From the NCBI GenBank assembly GCA_964607515.1, contig CAZSKU010000015.1:1-61633 (forward strand): a stretch of DNA of 61,633 nucleotides. Direction: 5' to 3'. Shown here in pieces: positions 32,894 to 45,525 of this stretch. The position numbers and the translations under genes were made by a program. The stretch is from UBA6080 sp964607515. Lineage in GTDB: Bacteria; Fermentibacterota; Fermentibacteria; Fermentibacterales; JCC-6. The notes beneath the pieces were generated by a model that was not told where the DNA came from, did not search any database, and saw nothing but the letters and a program-made list of their open reading frames with translations. Position 1 is the stretch's first letter. The number at the start of each line of letters is the position of its first letter.

Positions 32894-34823
32894 TTGACAC
32901 ATAAGAAGCAGGGCACCTACGACGCCGGTTCCATACAGGTGCTGGAAGGGCTGGACGCCGTCAGAAAGCGTCCCAGCATGTACATAGGCTCCACCTCCGG
33001 CGACGGGCTTCACCATCTGGTATGGGAGGTGGTGGACAACAGCGTCGACGAGGCACAGGCTGGTTACTGCGACGTCATCCGGGTGGTTCTGACCTCCGAC
33101 GGAGGCGTCTCGGTGGAGGACAACGGGCGGGGAATCCCCACGGACATCCATCAGAAATCCGGGCTCCCTGCGCTTCAGGTGGTGCTCACCACTCTTCACG
33201 CCGGAGGGAAGTTCGACGACGCAAGCTACAAGGTTTCCGGGGGCCTCCACGGCGTGGGAGTGAGCGTGGTCAACGCCCTTTCCCGGCACCTTGAGGTATC
33301 CATCGCCAAGGACGGCCTGCTCCACCGGCAGACCTACTGCCGGGGGATACCCCGGGGTCCCATGTCGACGGAAGCCCTGGAAAAGGGCCGCAGGCCCAGG
33401 GGAACAACGGTAACCTTCATCCCGGACGAACAGATCTTCGAAACCTGCGAGTTCAGCTTCGAGATCCTCTCAAGAAGGCTCAGGGAGCTGGCCTTCCTGA
33501 ACAGCGGGCTGACCATCCATCTCGCGGACGAGCGCACCGGCGAGAAAAGGGAGAAGACCTTCCGCTACAAGGGCGGCATCAGCTCCTTCGTCTCCTTTCT
33601 CAACGAGAACAGGTCCCCCCTTCATGAAACGCCCATCTTCCTCTCGCGGGAGAGCACCCTGGAGGACGGGGGCTACTTCCTGGTGGAGGCGGCCATCCAG
33701 TACAACTCCGCATACCAGGAGGACGTGTTCACCTTCGTCAACAACATCAATACCGTGGACGGCGGAACCCACCTCACGGGATTCCGGGCGGCCCTGACCC
33801 GGTGCCTGAACGACTACGCATCCAAGAACGGGATGTTCAAGAGGGCCGATGAGAGCTTTTCCGGCAACGATGTACGGGAGGGGCTTACCGCGGTGGTAAG
33901 CGTAAAGGTCACGAACCCCCAGTTCGAGGGGCAGACCAAGACCAGGCTGGGCAACCGCGAGGTGAAGGGGATCACCGAGAACATCGTCTATTCCGGCCTG
34001 GAGCAGTTCTTCGAGGAGAATCCGTCCACCGCCAGAAAGATCGTGATGAAATGCCTGGACACCAGCGCCGCCAGGCAGGCCGCCAGGAAGGCCCGGGAAC
34101 TCACCCGGAGGAAGGGCGCCCTGGAGACCGCTTCTCTTCCGGGAAAGCTGTCGGACTGCACCGTGAGGAACCCGGACGAAGCGGAGCTCTTCATCGTGGA
34201 GGGCGATTCGGCGGGCGGAAGCGCAAAGCAGGGCAGAAAGCGGTACTTCCAGGCAATCCTTCCCCTGAGGGGCAAGGTTATCAACGTCGAGAAGGCGCCG
34301 CTGCACAAGATTCTCAACAACAACGAGATAAGAACCATGGTGACCGCCGTGGGCACCGGAATAGGCTCTGAGGACTTCGACATCGCGAAGCTCCGGTACG
34401 GCAAGATTATCATCATGACCGACGCCGACATAGACGGCTCCCACATCAGAACCCTGCTCCTGACGTTTTTCTACCGGTACATGCCCCGGCTGATTGAACA
34501 GGGGCACATCCACATCGCCCAGCCGCCGCTGTACCAGGTGAGATGGGGCAAGAACCGGCGTTACATCTACGACGACCGGGACCTGAATGCCCTGCTTGAG
34601 ACAATAGGGGACCAGAAACCCGCTATTCAGCGCTACAAGGGGCTTGGTGAGATGAATCCGGAGCAGCTGTGGTCCACCACCATGAACCCCGAATCCAGAA
34701 AGCTCCTGAGGGTGAGGATGGACGACGCCGTGGAAGCGAACCATGTGTTCGCCACCCTGATGGGCGACGAGGTGGAGCCCAGGCGCCGGTTCATCCTGGA
34801 GCACGCGGGGGAGGTGAGGAATC

Positions 34824-34834
<11 letters not shown>
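32894..34834 (+). CDS. gyrB: DNA gyrase subunit B
   Basis: 646 residues. The GHKL ATPase has EVVDNSVDEAQAG and GGLHGVGVSVVNALS. The Toprim domain has VEGDSAGGSAKQGRKR and DADIDGSHIRTLLLTFFYR. The C-terminal end IQRYKGLGEMNPEQLW is intact. TTG start, with AAGG close upstream. It supplies the ATPase and cleavage-metal site of gyrase. Confidence 0.96.
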
Positions 34835-37276
<2,442 letters not shown>

Positions 37277-37277
<1 letters not shown>

Positions 37278-40200
37278 TGACCGGCAAGGACGCCCTGAAG
37301 CAGAAGCTGGCCACCTGGCTGTCGGTTCACGGCGACGATTCCGCGGCGCCTCCGGAGATCACCGTTCCCGGTCTCCCTTCCGTGAGACCCGTCATGCTTC
37401 AGGCCACAGCCGCAACTACAGCGGCTCTGGAGGGACTTCCGCTGTTCCGTGCATGGAAGGATGCGTTGCCTTCTGCGGCCTCTCTGCTCACCGGAATGGA
37501 CGCTGGGGCAGGTGCAGTATTCAAGAAGCTTCAGAAGATCCAGTCCCCCCCGGCCTCCGGGCGCATTGCAGACGAGTGGTTCTCGGCGGTCCATCTCCTT
37601 CCCAGGAACCTCTGGAGACTTGGGATGGAGGGATTCTTCCAGCTCGCAGGCACCCTTGCCGACAAGGGTTCCTCCCCGGGGGATCATGATCTCGCGGAAG
37701 CCCTTGCCAGCTGGTTCCGGGTGTTGAGGAGCTGCGGGGACGGCAATCTCGGTGAAGAAGCGGTTTCGTTCTGTCTGGACCTGGCCGGTTTCTGGCCGGG
37801 GCACTTCGCGTACCTGTGCGACCGCCTGGCGTCGGGAGGCGAGGAGGTTCACGAAGCCCTGAAGAAGGCCATCGGGTTCGGCAGGGTTCCCGAGTCCCAT
37901 CAGGCCGTGCTGCTGGACTTCGCCGCGGATCTGGGATGGCTTTACCCCGGGGAGGAGTTCAGACCGCTCTGGGAGATGGTCGCCCGCCGGGGCCGGCCCT
38001 TCTACCGGAGGATAGCACAGGGCATGGCCCCCATAGGCTCGCTGAAGTTCTACTGCGGAGCCATGACCGCCCTGGGCAGGCGGAGGGACATGGATGAACT
38101 GCTGTCGGAGGAGAGGGTTCACCGGGCCATGGTGCTCTTCCGGGTGGACGACCCCGAGATCGTGACCGCGGTGCTGAAATCCAGCCCGGTTGCCTGCGCA
38201 CAGCTTGACTCGCAGATGGAGATAGACCTGGCCGTGGAGCTTCTCTCCATAAGGCCCTATGGAACCGACAATCCCCTCCATCTCGGTGACCTGTTCATCG
38301 AAATGGTGGATTCCGCCCAGAAGGGGATCACCTATCAGGGAATGGTGAAGTTCCTCTCCGGCATGAGGGGCCGGATAGAAGGAGAAGCCCTCTTCTTCGT
38401 CTGCGGCTACCTCTCCGATGCCGGGGAGAACTGCACCTATACCGCGTTGGACGTGATGCGGATGTACAGGATCACCGACGCGGTGCTCTCGGCCGGAAGG
38501 AATCCCGACAGGAAAAGCCTCAGAACGGTTTTCCGGGCGCTGGACGGAGCTCCCACTGGAAGACGGGGGCTGATGTTCCTTGAAAAGGCTCTGTCCCGCC
38601 CGGGGATGCACCTGCCCTATGTAGCCGCGGTGGCGTCGCTGCTGGTCCGGGCGGCGCCGGACGACGATGCCTCTGCCTACCTTCACAGGGTTCAGGGCAT
38701 AGCCACCGTGTTTTCCCTCCTCACCCCGGTGGACCGGGGGAAATTGTCGTCCGGCCTTGCCCCCGCCTGGATGGAGAAGCTTCTGGACAGCGAACCGGAG
38801 GCTGAGAAAACCGTCATCCAGTTCCTTGGTAGGATTCAGGATCCCTCCCGGAGGCTTCGCTTCCTGGACATGGTGGCGGCCCCCCTGATGCAGGAGGTCA
38901 ACCCGTCGGATCCGCTGTTCATGGACTGCCTCGGCTTCGCCGTTACCGGCTACAACTCGGCACCGGAGCAGGACAGGCTTCGGGAGGCCGAGAACCTCAC
39001 CCTTCAGAGGGTTTTCAGGGCGGGGGGAAGGGTGGCCGCCCTGGACAGGCTCATGCAGGATTTCCTCACCCTTCCGGGCCTTTCAGGGCACCGATCCGAG
39101 GAGCTGCTGTCGGGAATCCGGGAAGTCTGCGACCGCTTCAGCCGCCAGGCGGTCTGGCAGGAAGGCTTCGACGGCATTTTCACCAGTTTCCTGGATGAGG
39201 GAATCAGGCGGATCCTCAACGCGTTCATGGAGGTGCCCGACGCTCTGGACACCCTGGACAGCAGAACCATCGCGGAACTGGCGGACTCCCTGATGCCCGC
39301 CAGAACCGGCGGCCCGGGGGTGTCCACCGGCTCGGGACGCTCCGCCATGACCTTTTTCACGGAAGCCCTCCCGGAGAGCGTCTACTTCTTTCACCGCCGT
39401 CTGGAGAAACTGACAGGCTTTCTTGAAAGCGCTATAGAATTGGCCCAGAGGAGTATCGGAGGAATACCCGCGGGGGAGGATTTCCTTCTCCACCTCTCCC
39501 GGGAGATTCAGGAGAACAGGGCCCTGGAGTTTTCGTCAAGCCTGGAGGCATGGTTCCGGGGTATTCCAGCGCCCACCGTGGAAACGGACCGTTTCGACCC
39601 CGAGGAGGTCTTCGCCTCATGGGCGGGAATCCATGACGCCAGGGAGATTCCACGGAAGAGGATCGGAGGCGTCACCGCCCTGATCACCTCTTCTCCCTCC
39701 CGCAGGGATGACCTGATGAACATCTGCTCGATTCTCAGCGCCGGCCTGTCCACATCGGATGTTCCCGGCGGGTCCGGCCTTGACTTCCGATGCGACCGCC
39801 CCGCACTGATTCGTCTCAAGTCCCTTCTCGGCGATCAGCGGGACACCTGGGACTTCCTCGTTTCCGTTCGCCGGGGAAGGCTGCTTCCGGGGGACGAGAA
39901 GGCGGCGGCCGAACTGGCGGAGGCCGGCAGCCGCCCCGGGGGCGACCAGGTGTTCGCCTGGGCCCTGAAAACCCTCCCCCCCCTGATGAACTGCGCGCTG
40001 ATGATGCTTCTGTCGGAGGATTCCGATCCGGGCCGAGCCCTGGCCAATGCCGAAGCCATCTCGGAAGTGGTGGGTTTCCTGGGAGCGGAGAGCGCTCCCG
40101 ATCTGCTTCTCATGATCGCGGACTGTCTCTCCGCGGCGGTTTTCCCGGGCCAGTCTCCGGAACTCCTCGAGAGGCTGCTTTTCAGCCCTATGTGGAAGAC

Positions 40201-40828
40201 CAGGGCCCTGGACCGGATAGAGCTGTTGCTCGCCGGAAGGTCCCAGAGGAGAAGGCTTCTGGACATTCTTCTGGATCGGCTTGCCCAGGAGGGGGGAACT
40301 CCGGAGAGGGTTTCTTTCGTGCGCCGGTACGGGCCCATGTTCATAAGCATCTGGGGCTACATTCTGGAGGAACCCTTCCCTGACGCGGAGAAGACGCTTT
40401 CCAAAGCCCTGGCCGGTTGCTGGGTCTTCTCGGGCGCCGGCCCCGTGCCCCGGTATCCGGGAGCCCTGCAGGAAATCCACGACCTGGTCAGGGACGAGGT
40501 GAGAAAGCAGAAGCATGCCTTCGGTGTTGTCACCATGGAGGAAGCACGGGAAATCAGTGCCGACATGCGCCGTAAATACCGCGACAATGCTGATTCCGTG
40601 GCGATACTCCTCAGATGGACCGTGGATCCTTCCCGCGAGGAACTCCTCAGACTTCTCGAGGAACACGAAAAACTCCTCCAGGCGGTCAGCTCCGATCAGG
40701 AGCTGCTGCACCTTCTGGATCGCTTCGGAGGCAGACCGGAGTTTCTGAGGAGCATATCCACGGTGGCCTCGGACCCGCTGAAGCTGAAGAAGAGCCTCAT
40801 GGATTTGGTCGGGAGGAGCAGTGGCTGA
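37277..40828 (+). CDS. Large helical protein of unknown function (1183 residues)
   Basis: I do not recognise this protein. It is 1183 residues, soluble-looking (no signal peptide or TM segment), rich in Leu, Ala, Arg and Glu, and apparently all-helical, with repeated amphipathic helices that suggest a HEAT/TPR-like solenoid. No nucleotide-binding or catalytic motif was found. The extreme C-terminus (residues ~1080-1180) is strongly charged and coiled-coil-like (EELLRLLEEHEKLLQAV). The ATG at 37277 shares a base with the gyrA stop (TAATG); an ATG 21 bases upstream is less well placed. The asparaginase GTG overlaps its 3' end. Codon use matches the neighbours, so it looks native. Translational coupling to gyrA hints at a scaffold role near DNA or the envelope, but that is a guess. 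Confidence 0.8.
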
Positions 40829-41795
40829 CAGGATACTGGTTCTGTCCACCGGCGGCACCATCGAAATGGCCCCGGGAAAGAGGGGGCTGGTGATAGGCCC
40901 GGGAATGGAGTTCGACAGGGGCGCCGCTGGTATTCCTTCAGGGCTTGAGCTGGTGAACCAGCGGATGTTCAGCCTCCCCAGCCCGCATATGACCCCCGAG
41001 CACATGCTCCGGCTAACCCTTCGGCTTCAGGAGCTGGAAGCCTCCCGGGAGTACGACGGAGTGGTGGTTACCCACGGTACCGACACCCTCGAGGAAAGCG
41101 CCTTCCTGGCGGACCTGCACCTCCGGGGAACCCTTCCGGTGGTATTCACGGCGGCCATGAGGAGCGCCGGGGAGATGGGGGTGGACGGCCCCAGAAATCT
41201 CAGGGCGGCGATCCTCACTGCAAGTTCCGAAATTCATGAATTCGGCGTAACAGTCGTTCTGGGCGACGAGATTCACGCCGCAGGCCGGGTGACGAAAACC
41301 TGCACCTCCAACACCAGCAGCTTCAACTCCCCGGGTTACGGCCCCCTGGGGTTCGTGGACGAGGATGGCGTGATTCTCCACAGAAAACCCCTCTGGCGGT
41401 TGTCCATGCCACCGGGGCCGGCTGTGCTGGACACCCGGGTGGGCCTGGTGAGGTGCGCCGCGGGCTTCGGCGGCGAACTGGTGGACTACCTGGCGGATCG
41501 GGGATATCTTGGAATAGTCGTTGAAGCCTTCGGCAGGGGAAACGTGCCCCCGGAGACCGCCGCCGCGGTGAAACGGGCCATGGCCGCGGGCACGCTTGTG
41601 GTGGTGACCACCAGGTGTTACGAAGGCCGGGTACTGGGGGTGTACGCGTACGAGGGCGGCTGCGTGGACCTGATGGAGGCCGGCGCCCTGACCGCCGGAG
41701 ACATGCAGGGCCACAAGATCAGGCTCCTGCTCATGGCATGCCTGGGTCGGGGAATGGGCAAAGAAGAGGTGCGCTCCGCCCTGGGCCGCCTCTGA
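40821..41795 (+). CDS. L-asparaginase
   Basis: 324 residues. The two catalytic Thr motifs are LSTGGTIEMAP (residues 8-18) and VVTHGTDTLEESAF. TAAMRSAGEMGVDGPRNL and the late TRCYEGRV are also family-typical. No signal peptide, so it is the cytoplasmic type, making aspartate and ammonia. GTG start overlaps the preceding gene by 8 bases, with GGGAGGAGC just upstream. It fits an amino-acid-fermenting lifestyle. Confidence 0.92.
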   Translation: MADRILVLSTGGTIEMAPGKRGLVIGPGMEFDRGAAGIPSGLELVNQRMFSLPSPHMTPEHMLRLTLRLQELEASREYDGVVVTHGTDTLEESAFLADLHLRGTLPVVFTAAMRSAGEMGVDGPRNLRAAILTASSEIHEFGVTVVLGDEIHAAGRVTKTCTSNTSSFNSPGYGPLGFVDEDGVILHRKPLWRLSMPPGPAVLDTRVGLVRCAAGFGGELVDYLADRGYLGIVVEAFGRGNVPPETAAAVKRAMAAGTLVVVTTRCYEGRVLGVYAYEGGCVDLMEAGALTAGDMQGHKIRLLLMACLGRGMGKEEVRSALGRL

Positions 41796-41859
41796 GGGAT
41801 TGGCCACGGAGCCGCCGCAGGATTAGGATATGGGTTTCGACCCTCCGCGGAGGAGAACT

Positions 41860-42207
41860 ATGGTGCGAAGGCACGAAGGCTTCACCATCGCCCTCATTCC
41901 GCACTCGGCCCATGGAAAGCGAAGAGAGCTTCGCGTTTCCGGCGGGGCGGCACCGTTTTTCCGGGCGGCGATGGTGCTTCTTGTGATTGCGTTGGCCGCT
42001 TCGGTGTACATCTCCGTGTCCGGGGCCGCACGGCAGGCAAGGATCCGGGCATTGGACAAACGGGTGACGGAACTGCAGGATTCCCTGGCCATGGCCGGAG
42101 ACCTGGACCGCCGGCTGGACCTGATCGAGACGCAGTTGGAGGAGATCAGGGCCACCCGCAGGGTGATAGAGAACCTGGCAACCCAGGGAGCCGCCGCGGA
42201 GGAATAA
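41860..42207 (+). CDS. Membrane-anchored coiled-coil protein like the N-terminus of M23 peptidases
   Basis: 115 residues. The start (MVRRHEGFTIALIPHSAHGK) and RELRVS resemble the cytoplasmic N-terminus of bactofilin-linked M23 endopeptidases. One TM segment (about residues 37-54) and a periplasmic coiled coil (residues ~60-105) follow, then the gene stops; there is no peptidase domain. GGAGGAG four bases before the ATG at 41860 sets the start over the ATG at 41830. The bactofilin gene is 11 bases downstream. It may anchor the bactofilin filament to the membrane. Confidence 0.75.
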   Translation: MVRRHEGFTIALIPHSAHGKRRELRVSGGAAPFFRAAMVLLVIALAASVYISVSGAARQARIRALDKRVTELQDSLAMAGDLDRRLDLIETQLEEIRATRRVIENLATQGAAAEE

Positions 42208-42218
42208 GTGAAGGGAAG

Positions 42219-42584
42219 ATGAAAGTGGGCAGAGAAGACGCGGGAAACGCCATTAATTCGATCATCGGCGCCGGAAGCACCTTCAACGGAGTCCTGAACG
42301 TTCAGGGAGGTCTCAGGGTGGACGGCCTGGTGGACGGAGAGGTGAGCGTCTCGGCTACCCTCACCGTGGGACACGAAGGCAGGATCAAGGGCGAGATCAC
42401 CGTGGCCCAGGCGGTTATCGGGGGCACGATCAACGGAACCATCCGGGCCGAGAACCAGCTGGAACTGCAGAACGGTTCCAGGGTGGAGGGGGACATCTTC
42501 ACCAGAAGCCTGATCATCGAGGAGGGCGTCTTCTTCCAGGGCCACTGCAGCATGAGCGGCAAGGACATTCCCCCGAAGGGCTGA
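42219..42584 (+). CDS. Bactofilin
   Basis: 121-residue polymer-forming cytoskeletal protein. The core is a right-handed beta-helix of short repeats (GLRVDGLVDGEVSVS, GRIKGEITVAQAVIGGTI, GSRVEGDI) between a short polar N-terminus (INSIIGAGSTFNGVL) and tail. It assembles without nucleotide and usually positions cell-wall enzymes. It probably works with the adjoining membrane anchor. Confidence 0.92.
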   Translation: MKVGREDAGNAINSIIGAGSTFNGVLNVQGGLRVDGLVDGEVSVSATLTVGHEGRIKGEITVAQAVIGGTINGTIRAENQLELQNGSRVEGDIFTRSLIIEEGVFFQGHCSMSGKDIPPKG

Positions 42585-42593
42585 AGTCCGGTT

Positions 42594-42691
42594 TGTGGAA
42601 AACTCGGCATCCGTGTTGATAACATTGTAATGAATTGTACAGCAAGATTATACAACAATATTTTAAAGCCGTTTGGCATATGATATCCACA
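42594..42691 (+). promoter_or_regulatory. AT-rich spacer with DnaA-box-like sites and candidate V-ATPase promoter
   Basis: In the 147-base spacer before the V-ATPase operon, TGTGGAAAA (42594-42602), TGTTGATAA (42614-42622) and ATATCCACA (42683-42691) resemble DnaA boxes and flank an unusually AT-rich run (42620-42670). A promoter can be drawn as TTGTAA (42625-42630), 18 bases, TATACA (42649-42654). A role in replication or simply an AT-rich promoter are both possible. Confidence 0.45.
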
Positions 42692-42731
42692 AATTCACTT
42701 CGGGCAGTGACCAGCGGAAAGGTGGAACCAG

Positions 42732-43046
42732 TTGAGCGGTAGCCTGGAAACCCTTCTCGAAGCCGAGGCCCTGGCGACGGAAATCCTCGAGAAAGCCGCA
42801 CGGGAGGCACAGGCGGAGAGAAACTCGATTCCCGAGGCTCTCAAGGAACTCGAATCGAAGTACGAAAGCGCCCTGGCCGCCGCGGAGGAAAGGGAGACCG
42901 CCGCACTCTCAACCGATCTGGAGGAGTACCGGACCGGCCTGGCCCGAAGGAGGGCGGATCTGGAGCAGGACCTTGTCAGCAGGGCCCGGGGTCTGGAAAA
43001 CGTAGCCGCAGACCTGCTTCGAAAAAGAATTATCCAGGACGGATGA
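42732..43046 (+). CDS. V-type ATPase peripheral-stalk subunit (G/H-like)
   Basis: 104 residues, an almost continuous charged coiled coil (LEAEALATEILEKAAREAQA onward), as in archaeal AhaH and Enterococcus NtpF, which pairs with subunit E in the peripheral stalk. Start is TTG with AAAGGTGG upstream. It opens the ATPase operon, in the same order as the E. hirae ntp operon. Confidence 0.8.
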   Translation: MSGSLETLLEAEALATEILEKAAREAQAERNSIPEALKELESKYESALAAAEERETAALSTDLEEYRTGLARRRADLEQDLVSRARGLENVAADLLRKRIIQDG

Positions 43047-43047
43047 C

Positions 43048-45030
43048 ATGGCCCTGGAAAAGGTAGTGAAGGCGGAGATACTCTTCCACAGATCCAGACG
43101 CTCCCAGGTGCTGAGTGTACTGGAACGGTCCGGCAAGGTGCATCTGACCGGAGTGGATCCGGACCGCGCAGCGGGTTTTTCCCCGGCCGACGGTGAAACC
43201 GGTGAAGAGATCCGGGAACTGAGGCAGACGCTGGACCGGGCGGTACAATACCTTTCCGGCTTCGCAGAAAAACCGGCCTCCGGGGAAGTGCCGGTCACCA
43301 GGGACTCTCTGGAGAATGCATTCCATGACCGGTCCGCCAGGGACGCCGCCAGGGAGGCGCTGGCCATCTCCGGAGACCATCAGGACACCGTCCAGCTTCT
43401 CAGGGACACTGAGGGCAGCCTTGCAGCGGCAGTACGCTGGGGGTTTCTGCCCTTCCGTTTCGACGAGGTGGGCAGAACCGGACGCTTCGCTGTGTTCGCG
43501 GGCCTGTTGCCCGACTCGATCCGTGCCTTGCCGGCGATCCGGAGCGAGTTCCCTCTGGCGGAGTTGACCGCCGGCCCCGAGGACATGATGGCTGCGGTGG
43601 TCCACGGCGATTCGGCCGGCAGCTTCTCCGAAAGGATAAGCTCCATGGGGTTCATCCCGGGAGACTTCAACGGGCTCCGGGATGTTCCGTCCAGGGAGAT
43701 CGGCAGGCTGGAGGGCGAGGTCAGAAAACTGCAGGGCAAGCTGATTACCCTGGAAGCCAGGGCCCGAAAACTGGCTCAGAGGCTTCCGGAGATCAGGCTT
43801 CTGTACGACGCCGCCGGGCTGATTCTGACCAGGGACGAAGCGGCCTCAGGAGGTCTTGCTTCCACCAGCGTTCTGGTGCTGCACGCCTGGGTGATGGAAA
43901 AGGACATTCCCGATATCAGGGCCGACCTGGAGAGGCTGGCCGCCGCGGGCATCGACACCGTGGAGCCGAACCCCGGGGAAGTGCCGCCGGTGAGCCTGTC
44001 GGAACACACCACGGTGGATCCCTACCTTCTCCTCACCGACATGTTCGGTCGTCCCGCCGGCGCCGATCCCGACCCGACCCCCCTGTTCGCGCCATTCTAC
44101 GCTCTTTTCTTCGGGATTTGCATCGGGGACGCCGGTTACGGGGCGGCACTGGTCCTGGGGAGCGCCCTGGGATGGTGGCTGGTCCGGCGACGGGCCGGAA
44201 ACACCCGGCTGTTCCGGTTGATCTTTCAGGGGGGGTTGGCCTCGATACCCGTTGGAATCCTCCTGGGAGGATGGTTCGGAATCGAGTTCCAGCGACTCCC
44301 GGGCTTTCTCCAGTCCCCGGCCATGCTGCTGAACGGGCTAGTGCCGGGCTACACTCCGGGGGGCGACGGCTTCTCGGTGTCCAACCAGTTCCTCTACCTG
44401 ACTCTGGCCCTGGGGCTTGTCCAACTGGCCTGGGGCGTGATGGTCAACCTTCCCAAGAGGCTCCGTCAGGGAGAAGGCCTGGCGGCCGTGGTGGAGCAGA
44501 CCGGCTGGCTGCTTTCCATCGCCGGGCTCTTCCCCTGGCTCTTCAACCACTACCTTCTGGGCGGAATTCTCTACGACATAAGCGGCCCCGCGGACCGCGT
44601 CTTCCTCTGGATGCTGGGGGCCGGAGCCCTCCTCATCTTCATAATGGGGGGAAGGTCCGCCAGGGGTATCGGGGGCAAGGTGGGGCTGGGGGCCTACGCC
44701 ACCTACGGAATCGTAAACCTTCTGGGGGATGTGCTTAGTTACTCCAGGCTCTTCGCCCTGGCTCTCTCCAGCGCAATCATCGCCCAGGTGGTGAACGAGA
44801 TAGCGGGCATGGTGGCGGGCAGCATAGCCGGCGTAGGGCTGGTGCTGGCGGTGCTGGTGCTGGCCGCCGGGCACCTGTTCAATCTGGCCATGGCGGTGCT
44901 CTCCGGCTTCATCCATACCGCCAGGCTTCAGTTCGTGGAGTTCTTCGGCAAGTTCTACGACGGAACCGGCGTTCCCTTCTCACCCCTGCGATACCGGCCC
45001 CGTTTCGTACGCATTGTTGATTCGGAGTGA
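43048..45030 (+). CDS. ntpI: V-type ATPase subunit I (a-subunit)
   Basis: 660 residues. The cytoplasmic N-terminal half contains coiled coil (SREIGRLEGEVRKLQGKLI). The membrane half has about seven TM segments. FFGICIGDAGYGAALVLGS and YSRLFALALSSAIIAQVVNEIA, which carries the conserved ion-path Arg, are typical. The subunit forms the ion half-channels next to the c-ring. ATG start follows the stalk gene by one base. Confidence 0.93.
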   Translation: MALEKVVKAEILFHRSRRSQVLSVLERSGKVHLTGVDPDRAAGFSPADGETGEEIRELRQTLDRAVQYLSGFAEKPASGEVPVTRDSLENAFHDRSARDAAREALAISGDHQDTVQLLRDTEGSLAAAVRWGFLPFRFDEVGRTGRFAVFAGLLPDSIRALPAIRSEFPLAELTAGPEDMMAAVVHGDSAGSFSERISSMGFIPGDFNGLRDVPSREIGRLEGEVRKLQGKLITLEARARKLAQRLPEIRLLYDAAGLILTRDEAASGGLASTSVLVLHAWVMEKDIPDIRADLERLAAAGIDTVEPNPGEVPPVSLSEHTTVDPYLLLTDMFGRPAGADPDPTPLFAPFYALFFGICIGDAGYGAALVLGSALGWWLVRRRAGNTRLFRLIFQGGLASIPVGILLGGWFGIEFQRLPGFLQSPAMLLNGLVPGYTPGGDGFSVSNQFLYLTLALGLVQLAWGVMVNLPKRLRQGEGLAAVVEQTGWLLSIAGLFPWLFNHYLLGGILYDISGPADRVFLWMLGAGALLIFIMGGRSARGIGGKVGLGAYATYGIVNLLGDVLSYSRLFALALSSAIIAQVVNEIAGMVAGSIAGVGLVLAVLVLAAGHLFNLAMAVLSGFIHTARLQFVEFFGKFYDGTGVPFSPLRYRPRFVRIVDSE

Positions 45031-45065
45031 TCGAAGTCGCCACCTTTCCACAGGGAGGAATCCAA

Positions 45066-45521
45066 GTGTCAGAGAATCTCATAGCCTATCTAGGCGCCGC
45101 CATCGCCTGCGCCCTGGCGGGCATCGGCAGCTCTGTGGGCGTGGGCATAGCGGCCCAGGCAAGCACCGGGGTGATGAGCGTCGACCCGAAGAAGTTCGGC
45201 AAGCTGCTGCTTCTGTCGGCCCTGCCGGGAACCCAGGGCATCTACGGTTTCGTCATCGCCTTCCTTCTCCTGCAGAAGATCAGCGGTACGGAAACCCTCG
45301 ACGCGGCAACGGCGTGGAAGATCTTCGCCGCCGGGCTTCCTGTGGCTCTGGCGGGTCTTCTCTCGGGAATCCACCAGGGGAAGGTCTGCGGCGCGGGAGC
45401 CATGATGACCGCCAAGCAGCCCGACGATTCGGGCAAGGCGCTGATTCTCGCGGTCTTCGTGGAGTTCTACGCCATTCTCGGCTTCCTGGTGAGTTTCCTC
45501 ATGCTCGGACAGATCGGCTGA
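45066..45521 (+). CDS. ntpK: V-type ATPase subunit K (16-kDa proteolipid, Na+-type)
   Basis: 151 residues with four TM helices (two fused hairpins). The ion-binding Glu is residue 133 (VFVEFYAILG). The residues that bind Na+ in Enterococcus hirae NtpK (Leu61, Thr64, Gln65, Gln110, Glu139) have matches at Leu53, Thr56, Gln57 (ALPGTQGIYGF), Gln104 (GIHQGKV) and Glu133. This suggests a Na+-translocating enzyme. GTG start has GGGAGGAA seven bases ahead; an ATG at 45027 would lie upstream of that site. Confidence 0.93.
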   Translation: MSENLIAYLGAAIACALAGIGSSVGVGIAAQASTGVMSVDPKKFGKLLLLSALPGTQGIYGFVIAFLLLQKISGTETLDAATAWKIFAAGLPVALAGLLSGIHQGKVCGAGAMMTAKQPDDSGKALILAVFVEFYAILGFLVSFLMLGQIG

Positions 45522-45525
45522 TCGG

